8,944 nucleotides of DNA from a bacterium (GTDB lineage Bacteria > SZUA-182 > DTGQ01): contig JAILZY010000122.1 in the NCBI GenBank assembly GCA_023512255.1, positions 1 through 8,944 of the forward strand. Direction: 5' to 3'. Position numbers and translations under genes: made by a program. Under the pieces are notes generated by a model. The model was not told the origin of the DNA. It made no database searches and worked only from the letters and a program-made list of their open reading frames with translations. Positions 1 to 6,361 of the stretch are shown piece by piece. How positions within the stretch are numbered: position 1 is the stretch's first letter; the number at the start of each line of letters is the position of its first letter.

Positions 1-57
1 TTCTTCTCTCTTTATTTTCTCTCCTCCCCTTTATATTTTCAACATTATTTTTTCAAC

Positions 58-71
58 ATGGGGAACATCTG
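58..71 (+). repeat. Left copy of a 14-base inverted end motif
   Basis: ATGGGGAACATCTG here is the exact reverse complement of CAGATGTTCCCCAT at 8869-8882. The two copies lie about the same distance from the two window ends and point outwards. By a rough count, one such pair somewhere in 9 kb is unlikely but not impossible by chance. The flanking sequence is only loosely alike. It may mark the ends of related dispersed elements; no transposase is visible. Confidence 0.4.
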
Positions 72-102
72 CCAAAAGTAACTATCGTTTACTTTACCTC
101 TA

Positions 103-134
103 AGGAGGGCCAACTATAAGAGCCTAGCCCTCCT
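103..134. other. 8-bp stem hairpin of unknown role
   Basis: AGGAGGGC (103-110) and GCCCTCCT (127-134) form a perfect 8-bp stem around a 16-base loop. No T-run follows on either strand, so it is not a typical rho-independent terminator. It lies about 165 bases before the promoter of the nfeD operon and may belong to the 3' end of an upstream gene outside the window. Confidence 0.45.
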
Positions 135-269
135 AATGTCGATCATTAATTTCTCCCATCCGCTGGAGGGCCTCTTGCTCCGCTTTCAAAACAAATCCCA
201 TCTATATTTTATATTTCATGCATATTACCGATTACCGATGGCTAAGTATATAACTAAAAAGAGAAACCC

Positions 270-298
270 TTGCTAATCAGTCTTTAGCCTGTTATACT
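270..298 (+). promoter_or_regulatory. Sigma70-like promoter of the nfeD-floA operon
   Basis: TTGCTA (270-275) and TATACT (293-298) are separated by 17 bases, matching the -35 and -10 consensus at 4 and 5 of 6 positions. Transcription would begin near 305, leaving a leader of about 25 bases before the first gene. The only other clear opportunity for transcription initiation in the operon is the 107-base spacer before floA, where I see no comparable promoter. Confidence 0.65.
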
Positions 299-312
299 CA
301 CACATTGTGAGT
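296..312. promoter_or_regulatory. Possible operator palindrome over the -10 and start site
   Basis: ACTCACA, CAT and TGTGAGT form a perfect 7-bp inverted repeat with a 3-base centre. It overlaps the last bases of the -10 box and the predicted transcription start, a classic repressor position. Its core CACATTGTG recurs at 6466-6474 between two of the 30-base repeats. No regulator gene is present in the window. Alternatively it could form a small hairpin at the mRNA 5' end. Confidence 0.4.
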
Positions 313-329
313 TCTCGAGGGAAATTACT

Positions 330-1898
330 ATGAAGAGAGTATTTTCCGCGCTTTGGATACTGTCAGTGGCTCTCTGGTTACTCCTTTTCCCTTCGGCAGC
401 TTTTAGCAGTAAGGCTGACACCGGAGCGGGGAGTGGAGATGAACAGGGAAGAGGTGAGCAGACCCGACTTTACCTGCTTAAACTCAGAGGCGAGGTCGAT
501 CAGGGGCTTACTCCGTTTATCAGCCGTGTAGTTCGGCAGGCTGATGAGCAGGGCATTCGGGCTATTATCATTGAAATCAACACCTTTGGCGGACGGATAG
601 ATGCGGCAGTCGATATTCGGGATGTCCTGCTGAAGGCCAAGACCTTAACCATTGCCTATGTCAATGAGCGGGCTATCTCTGCTGGAGCCTTGATTTGTCT
701 GGCTTGCCGGAAAATTGTTATGGCTCCGGCAGCCACCATAGGAGCAGCCACTCCAGTTATCATCAATCCTTTTAATCAGCGGATGGAGCCAGCCAGCGAA
801 AAGGTAATATCATACTTTCGTAAAGAAATGAAAGCCACCGCGGAAAGAAATCACCGTCCTCCTCGGATCGCCGAAGCTATGGTTGATCCTGAGATAGTCA
901 TTCAAGGACTAAGCGAAAGAGGAAAGCCTCTTACTTTGACCACTTCGGAAGCTCTTCGGCACAAGGTGGCTGATTTTGAAATCTCAGGTGGAGTTGATGA
1001 GATTGTGGAAAAATTTCACCTTTTGGCCAAGGCGGCTGGGGCAGGAGTTATCATAGAAGAGCAAAGGGCAAATTGGGCTGAAAAATTTCTCCGGACTACA
1101 AGCAGTAGTCTAGTGAGTTCCATGCTTCTGACCATCGGCCTGCTGGCCCTGCTTCTTGAGCTGCGGACCCCCACCTTGGGGATTGCTGGAGCGGTGGGGT
1201 TGCTCTGTCTGGCTGTGTTCTTTTGGGGGCATGTGATTCTCAAACTGGTCGGTTGGGAAGAGGTTGTGCTCCTTCTGATCGGAGCGGTTTTACTTCTTCT
1301 AGAGGTCCTGGTCATCCCTGGATTTGGTCTGACCGGCATCCTTGGCCTGCTATTCCTGGCTGCTGGTTTCACCTTGAGTCTGGTTGGCAGGAATCCGACC
1401 GTTTGGGAGATAGCAAAAGCAGGATCGCACATCTTAACCGTAGTGCTTATTGCCTTAGCCGCCTTCGCCCTGTCGGTGAAATTTTTAACTAAGAGCGCGG
1501 CTATCCAGCGCCTGGTACTTCATACCCGCTTCGACGGCCGCAGCAGACGATCGAAAACCGAGCATCTGCCGGCTGAAGGAAAGCAGCCACCGGCTGAGCA
1601 GCCGGGGGCTGAAACAGCAGCGCCTGAAGCGCCTGGGGAGGAGGCACAGTTAAACCTTAGACCAGCAGACCAGATCGATGATCTCGGCCAGGAGGGAGTA
1701 GCCCTGACTAATCTGCGACCTGCGGGCAAGGCAGCGTTTGGGAATAAGAAACTGAATGTAGTCAGCGAGGGGGATTTTATTGACCAGGGGTGTGCGGTTC
1801 GAATTGTTCAGATAGAGGGTAACAGGGTCGTGGTGCGAAAGGTCGATGAAAGGGTTAATGATAAAAACGTTAATAGTAAAGAGGAAAGGCGAGGTTGA
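330..1898 (+). CDS. Long NfeD family membrane serine protease (ClpP-class, NfeD1b type)
   Basis: Membrane protease of the NfeD/stomatin-operon type, 522 residues. It opens with a signal peptide (residues 1-26). A ClpP-like protease domain follows (about 45-235). The motif AISAGA places the nucleophile at Ser117. Lys158 lies 41 residues further on, the same spacing as the Ser97-Lys138 dyad of archaeal PH1510. Five hydrophobic segments run from about 261 to 384, and one contains IPGFGLTG. A charged Pro/Ala/Glu-rich linker (about 400-440) leads to the NfeD OB-fold domain (about 452-505), probably cytoplasmic. The family cleaves hydrophobic stretches of membrane partners such as stomatin, and NfeD partners with flotillins. 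The start follows GAGGGA (317-322) by 7 bases. The last 17 residues are an unusual AT-coded polar tail beyond the OB fold. It is first in a four-gene operon and shares one base with the next gene. The family is secure; the substrate is unknown. Confidence 0.93.
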   Translation: MKRVFSALWILSVALWLLLFPSAAFSSKADTGAGSGDEQGRGEQTRLYLLKLRGEVDQGLTPFISRVVRQADEQGIRAIIIEINTFGGRIDAAVDIRDVLLKAKTLTIAYVNERAISAGALICLACRKIVMAPAATIGAATPVIINPFNQRMEPASEKVISYFRKEMKATAERNHRPPRIAEAMVDPEIVIQGLSERGKPLTLTTSEALRHKVADFEISGGVDEIVEKFHLLAKAAGAGVIIEEQRANWAEKFLRTTSSSLVSSMLLTIGLLALLLELRTPTLGIAGAVGLLCLAVFFWGHVILKLVGWEEVVLLLIGAVLLLLEVLVIPGFGLTGILGLLFLAAGFTLSLVGRNPTVWEIAKAGSHILTVVLIALAAFALSVKFLTKSAAIQRLVLHTRFDGRSRRSKTEHLPAEGKQPPAEQPGAETAAPEAPGEEAQLNLRPADQIDDLGQEGVALTNLRPAGKAAFGNKKLNVVSEGDFIDQGCAVRIVQIEGNRVVVRKVDERVNDKNVNSKEERRG

Positions 1899-2458
1899 TG
1901 AGTTGGTCTATTTTCATTGCCTTGCTCCTGATCCTAGGGCTAGTGCTTTTCCTGATCGAGGTGTTGATTATCCCAGGCTTTGGTATAGCGGGTATTGGAG
2001 CCATTATTTTTCTGACTCTTGGCATCCTTCTGGCCTGGGTAAAATTGACTCTTGCCTGGGCCATTGGAGTAACGCTGCTCAGTGCCGTATCTTTGGTGGC
2101 GATGATCGTTCTGGCGAGGATGTCCGGTCTGATGAGCCGATTTGTGCTGAGTCAGCGGGTTGGTGGTTATAGGACCGGAGCGGCTAGTAGGGGGAGAAGG
2201 CTTTTGTCTGCTTCTGCCAAGAGGCAGGAGGAAGAAGATAATCAGATGGTAGAAGATGGCAAGATCGCGGTAAAGTCAGCGGCTATTTCCGAAGGACAAA
2301 TCGGTCAAGCCATATCCGACCTTAGGCCAGCAGGGATAGCCAAGTTTGGAGATCGCCGACTGCATGTGCTCACTGACGGCACATATATTAAAAAAGGTAC
2401 CAGAGTAAAGATCATTCGCATCGAAGGCAGCCGGATAGTGGTCGAGGAAGAACAATAA
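1898..2458 (+). CDS. Short NfeD family membrane protein
   Basis: 186-residue short-form NfeD with no protease domain. Three membrane segments are visible (about 5-24, 29-47 and 52-74). They are followed by a charged linker (about 96-128) and an NfeD OB-fold domain (about 133-184). It is a paralogue of the C-terminal half of the preceding protein: LIEVLIIPGFGIAG here against LLEVLVIPGFGLTG there, and DLRPAGIAKFGDRRL against NLRPAGKAAFGNKKL. The ATG at 1898 overlaps the upstream stop in TGATG, which suggests translational coupling. A TTG at 1895 would add one residue, but ATG is preferred. In bacteria short NfeD proteins typically accompany flotillin-like genes and are thought to help organise membrane microdomains. 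The direct biochemical role is unsettled. Confidence 0.9.
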   Translation: MSWSIFIALLLILGLVLFLIEVLIIPGFGIAGIGAIIFLTLGILLAWVKLTLAWAIGVTLLSAVSLVAMIVLARMSGLMSRFVLSQRVGGYRTGAASRGRRLLSASAKRQEEEDNQMVEDGKIAVKSAAISEGQIGQAISDLRPAGIAKFGDRRLHVLTDGTYIKKGTRVKIIRIEGSRIVVEEEQ

Positions 2459-2483
2459 TATTAAAAAATTAACCATCAAAAAA

Positions 2484-2545
2484 GTAATAACCACAAAAGT
2501 ATAATATAATAACCACAGTAATAGCCACAAAGTAATAACCACAAA
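2484..2545 (+). repeat. Four-copy 14-base repeat in the nfeD-floA spacer
   Basis: GTAATAACCACAAA recurs with small changes. Copies begin near 2484, 2506 (truncated or degenerate 5' end), 2518 (GTAATAGCCACAAA) and 2532. The last two are exactly adjacent. The array fills most of the 107-base spacer and ends 5 bases before the floA Shine-Dalgarno sequence. It could be a repeated protein-binding site, an unstructured translation-enhancing leader, or simple slippage. No hairpin or clear promoter is visible. Confidence 0.75.
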
Positions 2546-2565
2546 TTGATGGAGGCTTTCAGATT

Positions 2566-3582
2566 ATGTCTATCATTCCGTTATTCCCATTTCTAATTTT
2601 GGGTTTTATCATTATTTTTCTTGTTCTCTTTACCTACCTTATTCCGGTCCCGCTCTGGATCGCCGCCTGGTCTTCTGGAGCTTATGTAGGAATCGTCAAC
2701 CTCATCGGCATGAGATTCCGCCGTGTACCGCCCCATGTGGTAGTCAATGCCAGAATCAGCGCGGTCAAGGCCGGGCTCGATATCGCTATCAACGACCTTG
2801 AGGCTTTATATCTGGCCGGGGGACATGTCGAATCTGTGGTCAAGGCTCTCATCTCTGCTGACAAGGCAGGGATCAAGATGGGCTTTGATATCGCCTCAGG
2901 CATTGATCTTGCTGGCCGCAATGTGCTGGAAGCGGTTCAGATGAGTGTTATTCCCAAAGTTATAGAGACTCCGACTGTGGCTGCCGTAGCCAAAGATGGT
3001 ATTCAGGTCCAGGCTAAATCCAGAGTAACGGTCCGGGCCAATATGGAGCGGCTAGTCGGAGGAGCTGGAGAGGAAACCATTATCGCCCGGGTCGGAGAAG
3101 GAATAGTTACCACCATCGGCTCTTCAGCCTCGTACAAAGATGTTTTAGAAAATCCAGACTCCATCTCACGAACCGTTTTGGCCAAGGGGCTTGATTCAGG
3201 GACCGCCTTTGAAATCCTGTCTATTGATATTGCCGATGTGGATGTTGGAGAAAACGTGGGAGCACGCCTGCAGACCATGCAGGCTCAGGCTGATAAGGAA
3301 ATTGCTCAAGCCCAGGCTGAGAGCCGCCGCGCTCTGGCTGTGGCTATGGAGCAGGAGATGAAAGCTAAGGTCCAGGAAATGAAGGCCAAGGTCATCGAGG
3401 CTGAGGCTCAGGTGCCGCTAGCCATAGCCGAAGCCTTACGGAAGGGAAATCTTGGAGTGATGGATTATTATCACCTCAAGAATATCTTGGCTGATACCGA
3501 GATGCGAGAATCTATTTCCCGAATGGGAGGCGAAAAACCACCAGCCGGCGGACCATCCAAAACCGAAAAAGACCAGGGCTAG
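2566..3582 (+). CDS. floA: Flotillin-like membrane scaffold protein FloA (YqfA family)
   Basis: SPFH-superfamily scaffold that oligomerises at the cytoplasmic membrane and organises functional membrane microdomains. Its 338 residues match the usual FloA length of about 330. Two hydrophobic stretches (about 4-27 and 28-48) form the membrane insertion. The SPFH domain follows (about 50-245), with FloA-typical sequence such as [30 protein letters not shown] and [12 protein letters not shown]. The next region (about 246-290) is Ala/Glu/Gln/Lys-rich with EA repeats and should form a coiled coil for oligomerisation. The end (about 292-322) holds the conserved [18 protein letters not shown] segment, then a short Gly/Pro-rich tail. 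GGAGG (2551-2555) lies 10 bases before the ATG. Its place after two NfeD genes is the classic NfeD-flotillin arrangement. Confidence 0.96.
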   Translation: MSIIPLFPFLILGFIIIFLVLFTYLIPVPLWIAAWSSGAYVGIVNLIGMRFRRVPPHVVVNARISAVKAGLDIAINDLEALYLAGGHVESVVKALISADKAGIKMGFDIASGIDLAGRNVLEAVQMSVIPKVIETPTVAAVAKDGIQVQAKSRVTVRANMERLVGGAGEETIIARVGEGIVTTIGSSASYKDVLENPDSISRTVLAKGLDSGTAFEILSIDIADVDVGENVGARLQTMQAQADKEIAQAQAESRRALAVAMEQEMKAKVQEMKAKVIEAEAQVPLAIAEALRKGNLGVMDYYHLKNILADTEMRESISRMGGEKPPAGGPSKTEKDQG

Positions 3583-3586
3583 CCTC

Positions 3587-4441
3587 ATGGAAAGAGTTAT
3601 TGAACTTGTCATTATATTTTATCTCATCAGCTCCTTACTCCGGTTTTTGAAAAAGAGCCCCCAAAAGAGGCCCGATCAACCCTCTCCTCCGGCAGATAAT
3701 CGACGATCCTATCCCCCTATCCCGCATCAACAGCAACGGGAGCCGCTTCGGCCTCCATCGACGCCTCCTCCAGCCCCAAGGAGAGAGTCAGGTAGCCCTT
3801 CACCCGACGCCAGGCCAAGGCCAACAACAGCCCCTGCTCCAGCAACTTCTCCCAGTGAGAGAAAAGCTTTGGACGTTCTGGCCGAGTGGGAGCGCAGGGC
3901 CAAAGCCCACCGCGAAGGAGCCGCAGGCGGAGGAGCCGAGAGACCAAGGGTCCACACATCAGAATCAGAAGCCCCGGCCTCAAGGGGCAAGATCTTGACA
4001 GAGCAGTATCGCCGCAAAGAGCCCACCAAAGCCCCACCGGCAAGAGACAAGATCTTTAATTCGACAAAAGAAAGGGTGAAGAAAGAGCCTCCTTTGCCAG
4101 TGCCTGCTCCAGCCACCGGAGCGGGGTCTAAGAGTCCCTCTTCTCCCTCTTCGACTACTTGGCCAGAGAGTGTGATCGAGACTATACCCCAGCACCGAGC
4201 ATCGCTGCCAGATTCGATCACTCTTGCCCGTGGTGAGAGAGCCGCTATGGCAGCACGTGAGGGATTTGGGCCGCAGATATCCGACGAAGTGGCAGATTTT
4301 TTGGAAAAACCTGCCCTCGCTGAAGGGATATTATTTCTGCGACAGCCTGACCTGCTTTGGCAGGGGGTCATTATGTCAGAAATCCTTCGACCTCCCCTGG
4401 CTCGGAGAAATACCTTTCTACCTCCATATTTGAGGGGATAG
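3587..4441 (+). CDS. Uncharacterised proline-rich membrane-anchored protein of the NfeD-floA operon
   Basis: I do not recognise a named family. The 284-residue protein has one N-terminal membrane segment (about 5-20), followed by lysines that suggest a cytoplasmic body. A long low-complexity region rich in Pro, Ser, Arg and Ala (about 24-195) has one likely helix (about 88-112, ERKALDVLAEWERRAKAHRE). The C-terminal 90 residues are more ordered and end in GVIMSEILRPPLARR and PPYLRG. From memory, SEIL-x-PP followed by basic residues near the C terminus recurs in poorly characterised bacterial proteins, often as SEILGPP. The start lies 4 bases after the floA stop, with AGGG (3575-3578) as a modest ribosome binding site, so co-translation is likely. 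A role as partner or adaptor of the FloA/NfeD assembly is inferred from context. A long antisense ORF here is treated as a shadow caused by the proline-rich codons. Confidence 0.82.
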   Translation: MERVIELVIIFYLISSLLRFLKKSPQKRPDQPSPPADNRRSYPPIPHQQQREPLRPPSTPPPAPRRESGSPSPDARPRPTTAPAPATSPSERKALDVLAEWERRAKAHREGAAGGGAERPRVHTSESEAPASRGKILTEQYRRKEPTKAPPARDKIFNSTKERVKKEPPLPVPAPATGAGSKSPSSPSSTTWPESVIETIPQHRASLPDSITLARGERAAMAAREGFGPQISDEVADFLEKPALAEGILFLRQPDLLWQGVIMSEILRPPLARRNTFLPPYLRG

Positions 4442-4604
4442 GCTGAAGGAACAATTAATGGGCGCGGGGCTAAATGGTTCTTTCGCTAAGTGCGTAACAC
4501 AAGTGCGAGCAGATCAATTATGCTATCAATTGGCCGACGCAGCTTGCGCATTTTGTTAGCGAAAGAACCGCTCAATCTCATTGCCCCAATATTTTGAGGG
4601 GATA
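4424..4604 (+). repeat. Direct repeat of the gene end and its downstream echo
   Basis: CCATATTTGAGGGGATA (4424-4440) covers the last codons and most of the stop of the proline-rich gene. CCAATATTTTGAGGGGATA (4586-4604) repeats it with two single-base insertions. The 145 bases between them hold the left and internal arms of the inverted-repeat element. This could be a partial duplication of the gene end or an echo of an insertion event. The copies are not flush with the element ends, so they are not a plain target-site duplication. Confidence 0.6.
4476..4569 (+). other. Extended RNA hairpin downstream of the operon
   Basis: GGTTCTTTCGCTAA (4476-4489) pairs perfectly with TTAGCGAAAGAACC (4556-4569). 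Inside, GTGCGAGC (4503-4510) pairs with GCTTGCGC (4542-4549), allowing two G-U pairs. The apical loop contains ATCAATT twice. The hairpin lies wholly before the terminator, so it would sit in the 3' UTR of a terminated operon transcript. In a read-through transcript the right arm at 4660-4696 could instead capture the left arm. Confidence 0.6.
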
Positions 4605-4620
4605 AGAGCGGGGTTACAGG

Positions 4621-4646
4621 ATCGCCGCGATCGGCGATATTTTTCT
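4621..4646 (+). terminator. Rho-independent terminator of the nfeD-floA operon
   Basis: ATCGCCG (4621-4627), loop CGAT and CGGCGAT (4632-4638) make a perfect 7-bp stem with a tetraloop. ATTTTTCTT follows at once. The T-run is on the plus-strand side only, so it stops transcription from the left operon and not from the aminopeptidase side. It lies about 180 bases after the last stop codon. Confidence 0.8.
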
Positions 4647-4700
4647 TGCTCTATCATTTGCGCATTTGTGTTACACATTTAGCAAAAGAACCATTTGGTG

Positions 4701-4752
4701 ATAGGCAGGTGTAGGGAAAGAAATAAATAATAGGCAGATAGGGAAAGAAATA
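4701..4752 (+). repeat. Tandem duplication of about 29 bases
   Basis: ATAGGCAGGTGTAGGGAAAG (from 4701) and ATAGGCAGATAGGGAAAG (from 4730) are both followed by AAATA. The second copy has lost two bases and has one substitution. The duplication sits just outside the right arm of the inverted-repeat element. The remaining 4753-4830 stretch shows only a weak AAGAT-GAT-ATCTT hairpin and no clear terminator for the aminopeptidase gene. Confidence 0.75.
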
Positions 4753-4830
4753 TCTTAAGTATAGATTTACAGAGAGCTTTTGCGGATAAGCAAGATGATA
4801 TCTTCAAAGACGGCCCAAATCCCGCAAGGG

Positions 4831-6252
4831 TCAGCTCTTTTCCAAGAAGACCCGATATGCCTTGAAAGTCTCGTATAGATCAACTGTGCTGGCAATTTCA
4901 AAAGGAGAGTGCATACTCAGGATAGGAGGGCCGCAATCAATCATGTCCAGCCCATATTTAGCCAGAAACTTGGCTATGCTTCCACCGCCTCCCTCATCTA
5001 CCTTGCCCAGTTCCTTGGCCTGCCAGACTACACCGTGCTCGTTGAACAGCCTTCTGATGTCTCCAATATACTCAGCACTGGCATCATTGGTGGCATACTT
5101 TCCCCTCGATCCGATATATTTGCTGAGGTTGACCCCAAAGCCGAGCCGGCAGGCATTTTGTTTTTCAAAAACATCTGGATAGTTCGGGTCAAGTGCGGCA
5201 TTCACATCCGCTGACAAGGCTTTGGAGCGGAAAAGAAGATCACGCACCAGATGCTCCTTTGGCTCTAGCCCTGATTTCTGAAGAAGTTGGCTGACCACCA
5301 GCTCGACAAAGCAGGACTGGGCGCCAGTGTTTCCCTCACTGCCGGTTTCCTCTTTATCCATAAAGAGAACCATCGACGGATATCGGGGCGGCTCTGTCTG
5401 TGCAAATATAGCCCGCAGCGAGGCATAGGCACAGATCCGATCATCCTGCCCATAGCCGCCAACAATACTCTGATCTAAGCCAACCAGCCGGGCTGGCCAG
5501 GCAGGGACTGCTTCTATCTCCGCGCTGATAAAATCCTCCTCGACTATTCCGTACCGCTCATGCAGCAGGGAGAGGATATTCAACTTGATCCGCTCCTTAT
5601 CTTCCGTCTGTCCGGCTATCGGCTCATGGCCAAACAGTATGGTCAGCTTTTCTCCCTCAATCGCTTCTTTCAATTTCTTCTCATCCATAATTCTTCCGGA
5701 CAAATGCGGCAAAAGATCACTGATCGTGAATACAGGATCGTTTGGATTCTCCCCTAGGCAAAATTCAATCTTACTGCCATCGGAGCGGACCACAACTCCA
5801 TGAAGAGCCAGAGGAAGAGCTACCCACTGATACTTTTTTATTCCTCCGTAGTAGTGAGTGCGCAGCAAAGCCAGCTCCTGGTCCTCATAGAGGGGATTCG
5901 GTTTTAGATCGAGCCGAGGAGAGTCAATATGGGAAATAATAATCCGGATCCCCTGGCAAATATCTTCTTTCCCCAGGGAGCACAGAGCGATGCTTTTCCC
6001 ACGATTGAGCTGATAAAATTTCCTGCTCGCCTGAGCAGAGGATGAGGATAGGTCTTGGAATCCTTGCTCCTTGGCCTGCTTTAGGATCTCTCTCACCGCT
6101 TCTCTCTCAGTTTTGGCAGCGTTTAAAAAGTCAATATACTCCTGGGCAAAAGATGCGACCTGCTTGCGTTCCTCCTCGCTCAGAAGCTCCCAAGCCATCT
6201 TTGGCCGTGATTTCAGTTTCTCAAGATCTTTCATATCCGGCAGCTCGCTCAT
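4831..6252 (-). CDS. M18 family zinc aminopeptidase
   Basis: Cytoplasmic metallo-aminopeptidase of the M18 (aspartyl aminopeptidase/aminopeptidase I) family, which removes N-terminal residues from peptides and usually forms a dodecameric tetrahedral particle. The 473-residue length is typical of the bacterial branch. The di-zinc site can be read along the sequence: His108 in SHIDSPRL, the bridging Asp in GQDD (270-271), Glu301-Glu302 in DKEETGS (general base and ligand), Asp349 in ADVNAAL, and His448 in LSMHSP. Conserved GGYGQDDR, GVNLSKY and KVDEGGGGSIA segments support the call. GAGG stands 8 bases before the ATG. It follows the S1 gene on the same strand after 493 bases, with the 30-base repeats in between, so it may be transcribed separately. 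Residue preference (acidic or otherwise) cannot be told from sequence alone, so no symbol is given. Confidence 0.94.
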   Translation of the reverse strand: MSELPDMKDLEKLKSRPKMAWELLSEEERKQVASFAQEYIDFLNAAKTEREAVREILKQAKEQGFQDLSSSSAQASRKFYQLNRGKSIALCSLGKEDICQGIRIIISHIDSPRLDLKPNPLYEDQELALLRTHYYGGIKKYQWVALPLALHGVVVRSDGSKIEFCLGENPNDPVFTISDLLPHLSGRIMDEKKLKEAIEGEKLTILFGHEPIAGQTEDKERIKLNILSLLHERYGIVEEDFISAEIEAVPAWPARLVGLDQSIVGGYGQDDRICAYASLRAIFAQTEPPRYPSMVLFMDKEETGSEGNTGAQSCFVELVVSQLLQKSGLEPKEHLVRDLLFRSKALSADVNAALDPNYPDVFEKQNACRLGFGVNLSKYIGSRGKYATNDASAEYIGDIRRLFNEHGVVWQAKELGKVDEGGGGSIAKFLAKYGLDMIDCGPPILSMHSPFEIASTVDLYETFKAYRVFLEKS

Positions 6253-6334
6253 ATTTATGGCCTCATCTTTTTGTGCTTTTTTCTCGGATTATTAAACTTG
6301 GCGATTTTGCCTTGAATAAACTCTGGATAGCACA

Positions 6335-6355
6335 GCCGAAAGTTATCTTTTCGGC
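6335..6355 (-). other. 7-bp hairpin in the aminopeptidase leader
   Basis: GCCGAAA (6335-6341) and TTTCGGC (6349-6355) form a perfect stem with a 7-base loop, about 80 bases before the aminopeptidase start. No T-run follows on either strand, so it is not a normal terminator. It may be an mRNA-stability or processing structure. Confidence 0.45.
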
Positions 6356-6361
6356 AATCTC

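Larger units (their letters stand above)
1..269. other. Gene-free left end
   Basis: No convincing ORF is seen on either strand. The first 60 bases are pyrimidine-rich and contain TTTTCAACAT twice (36-45 and 50-59). A hairpin follows at 103-134. GGAGGGCC occurs at 104-111 and again at 165-172. The stretch nearest the promoter is AT-rich. Nothing identifies the upstream neighbour. Confidence 0.6.
4472..4696. repeat. 225-base MITE-like element with 37-base terminal inverted repeats
   Basis: The left arm (4472-4508) and right arm (4660-4696) are inverted copies matching at 32 of 37 positions. The four internal differences are all transitions; the fifth is at the inner edge. A third, shortened copy (4546-4569) lies inside in the same orientation as the right arm and lacks about 8 bases. 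No ORF or transposase is present, and I see no clear target-site duplication. It fills the gap between the two convergent genes and contains the rho-independent terminator. It may be a non-autonomous mobile repeat adopted as a terminator region, or an expanded structured 3' UTR. Confidence 0.7.

Noticed and set aside
118-127. Degenerate fourth copy of the 30-base repeat
   Set aside because: AAGAGCCTAG matches ten bases of the minus-strand repeat, but similarity ends there and it is part of a separate hairpin.
103-134. Rho-independent terminator
   Set aside because: The 8-bp stem is good, but the 16-base loop is large and no T-run follows on either strand.
1016-1432. 138-residue antisense ORF within the long NfeD gene
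   Set aside because: It overlaps the membrane-segment coding region of a well-supported gene, has Arg/Ser/Pro-rich composition and no recognisable domain.
1895-1897. TTG start for the short NfeD
   Set aside because: It adds only one residue before an ATG that forms the common TGATG stop-start overlap, so the ATG at 1898 is the simpler choice.
3727-4371. 214-residue antisense ORF opposite the proline-rich gene
   Set aside because: It lies entirely within the plus-strand gene, has no ribosome binding site and a low-complexity Ser/Gly/Ala/Leu product. The proline-rich codons of the real gene explain the lack of stops.
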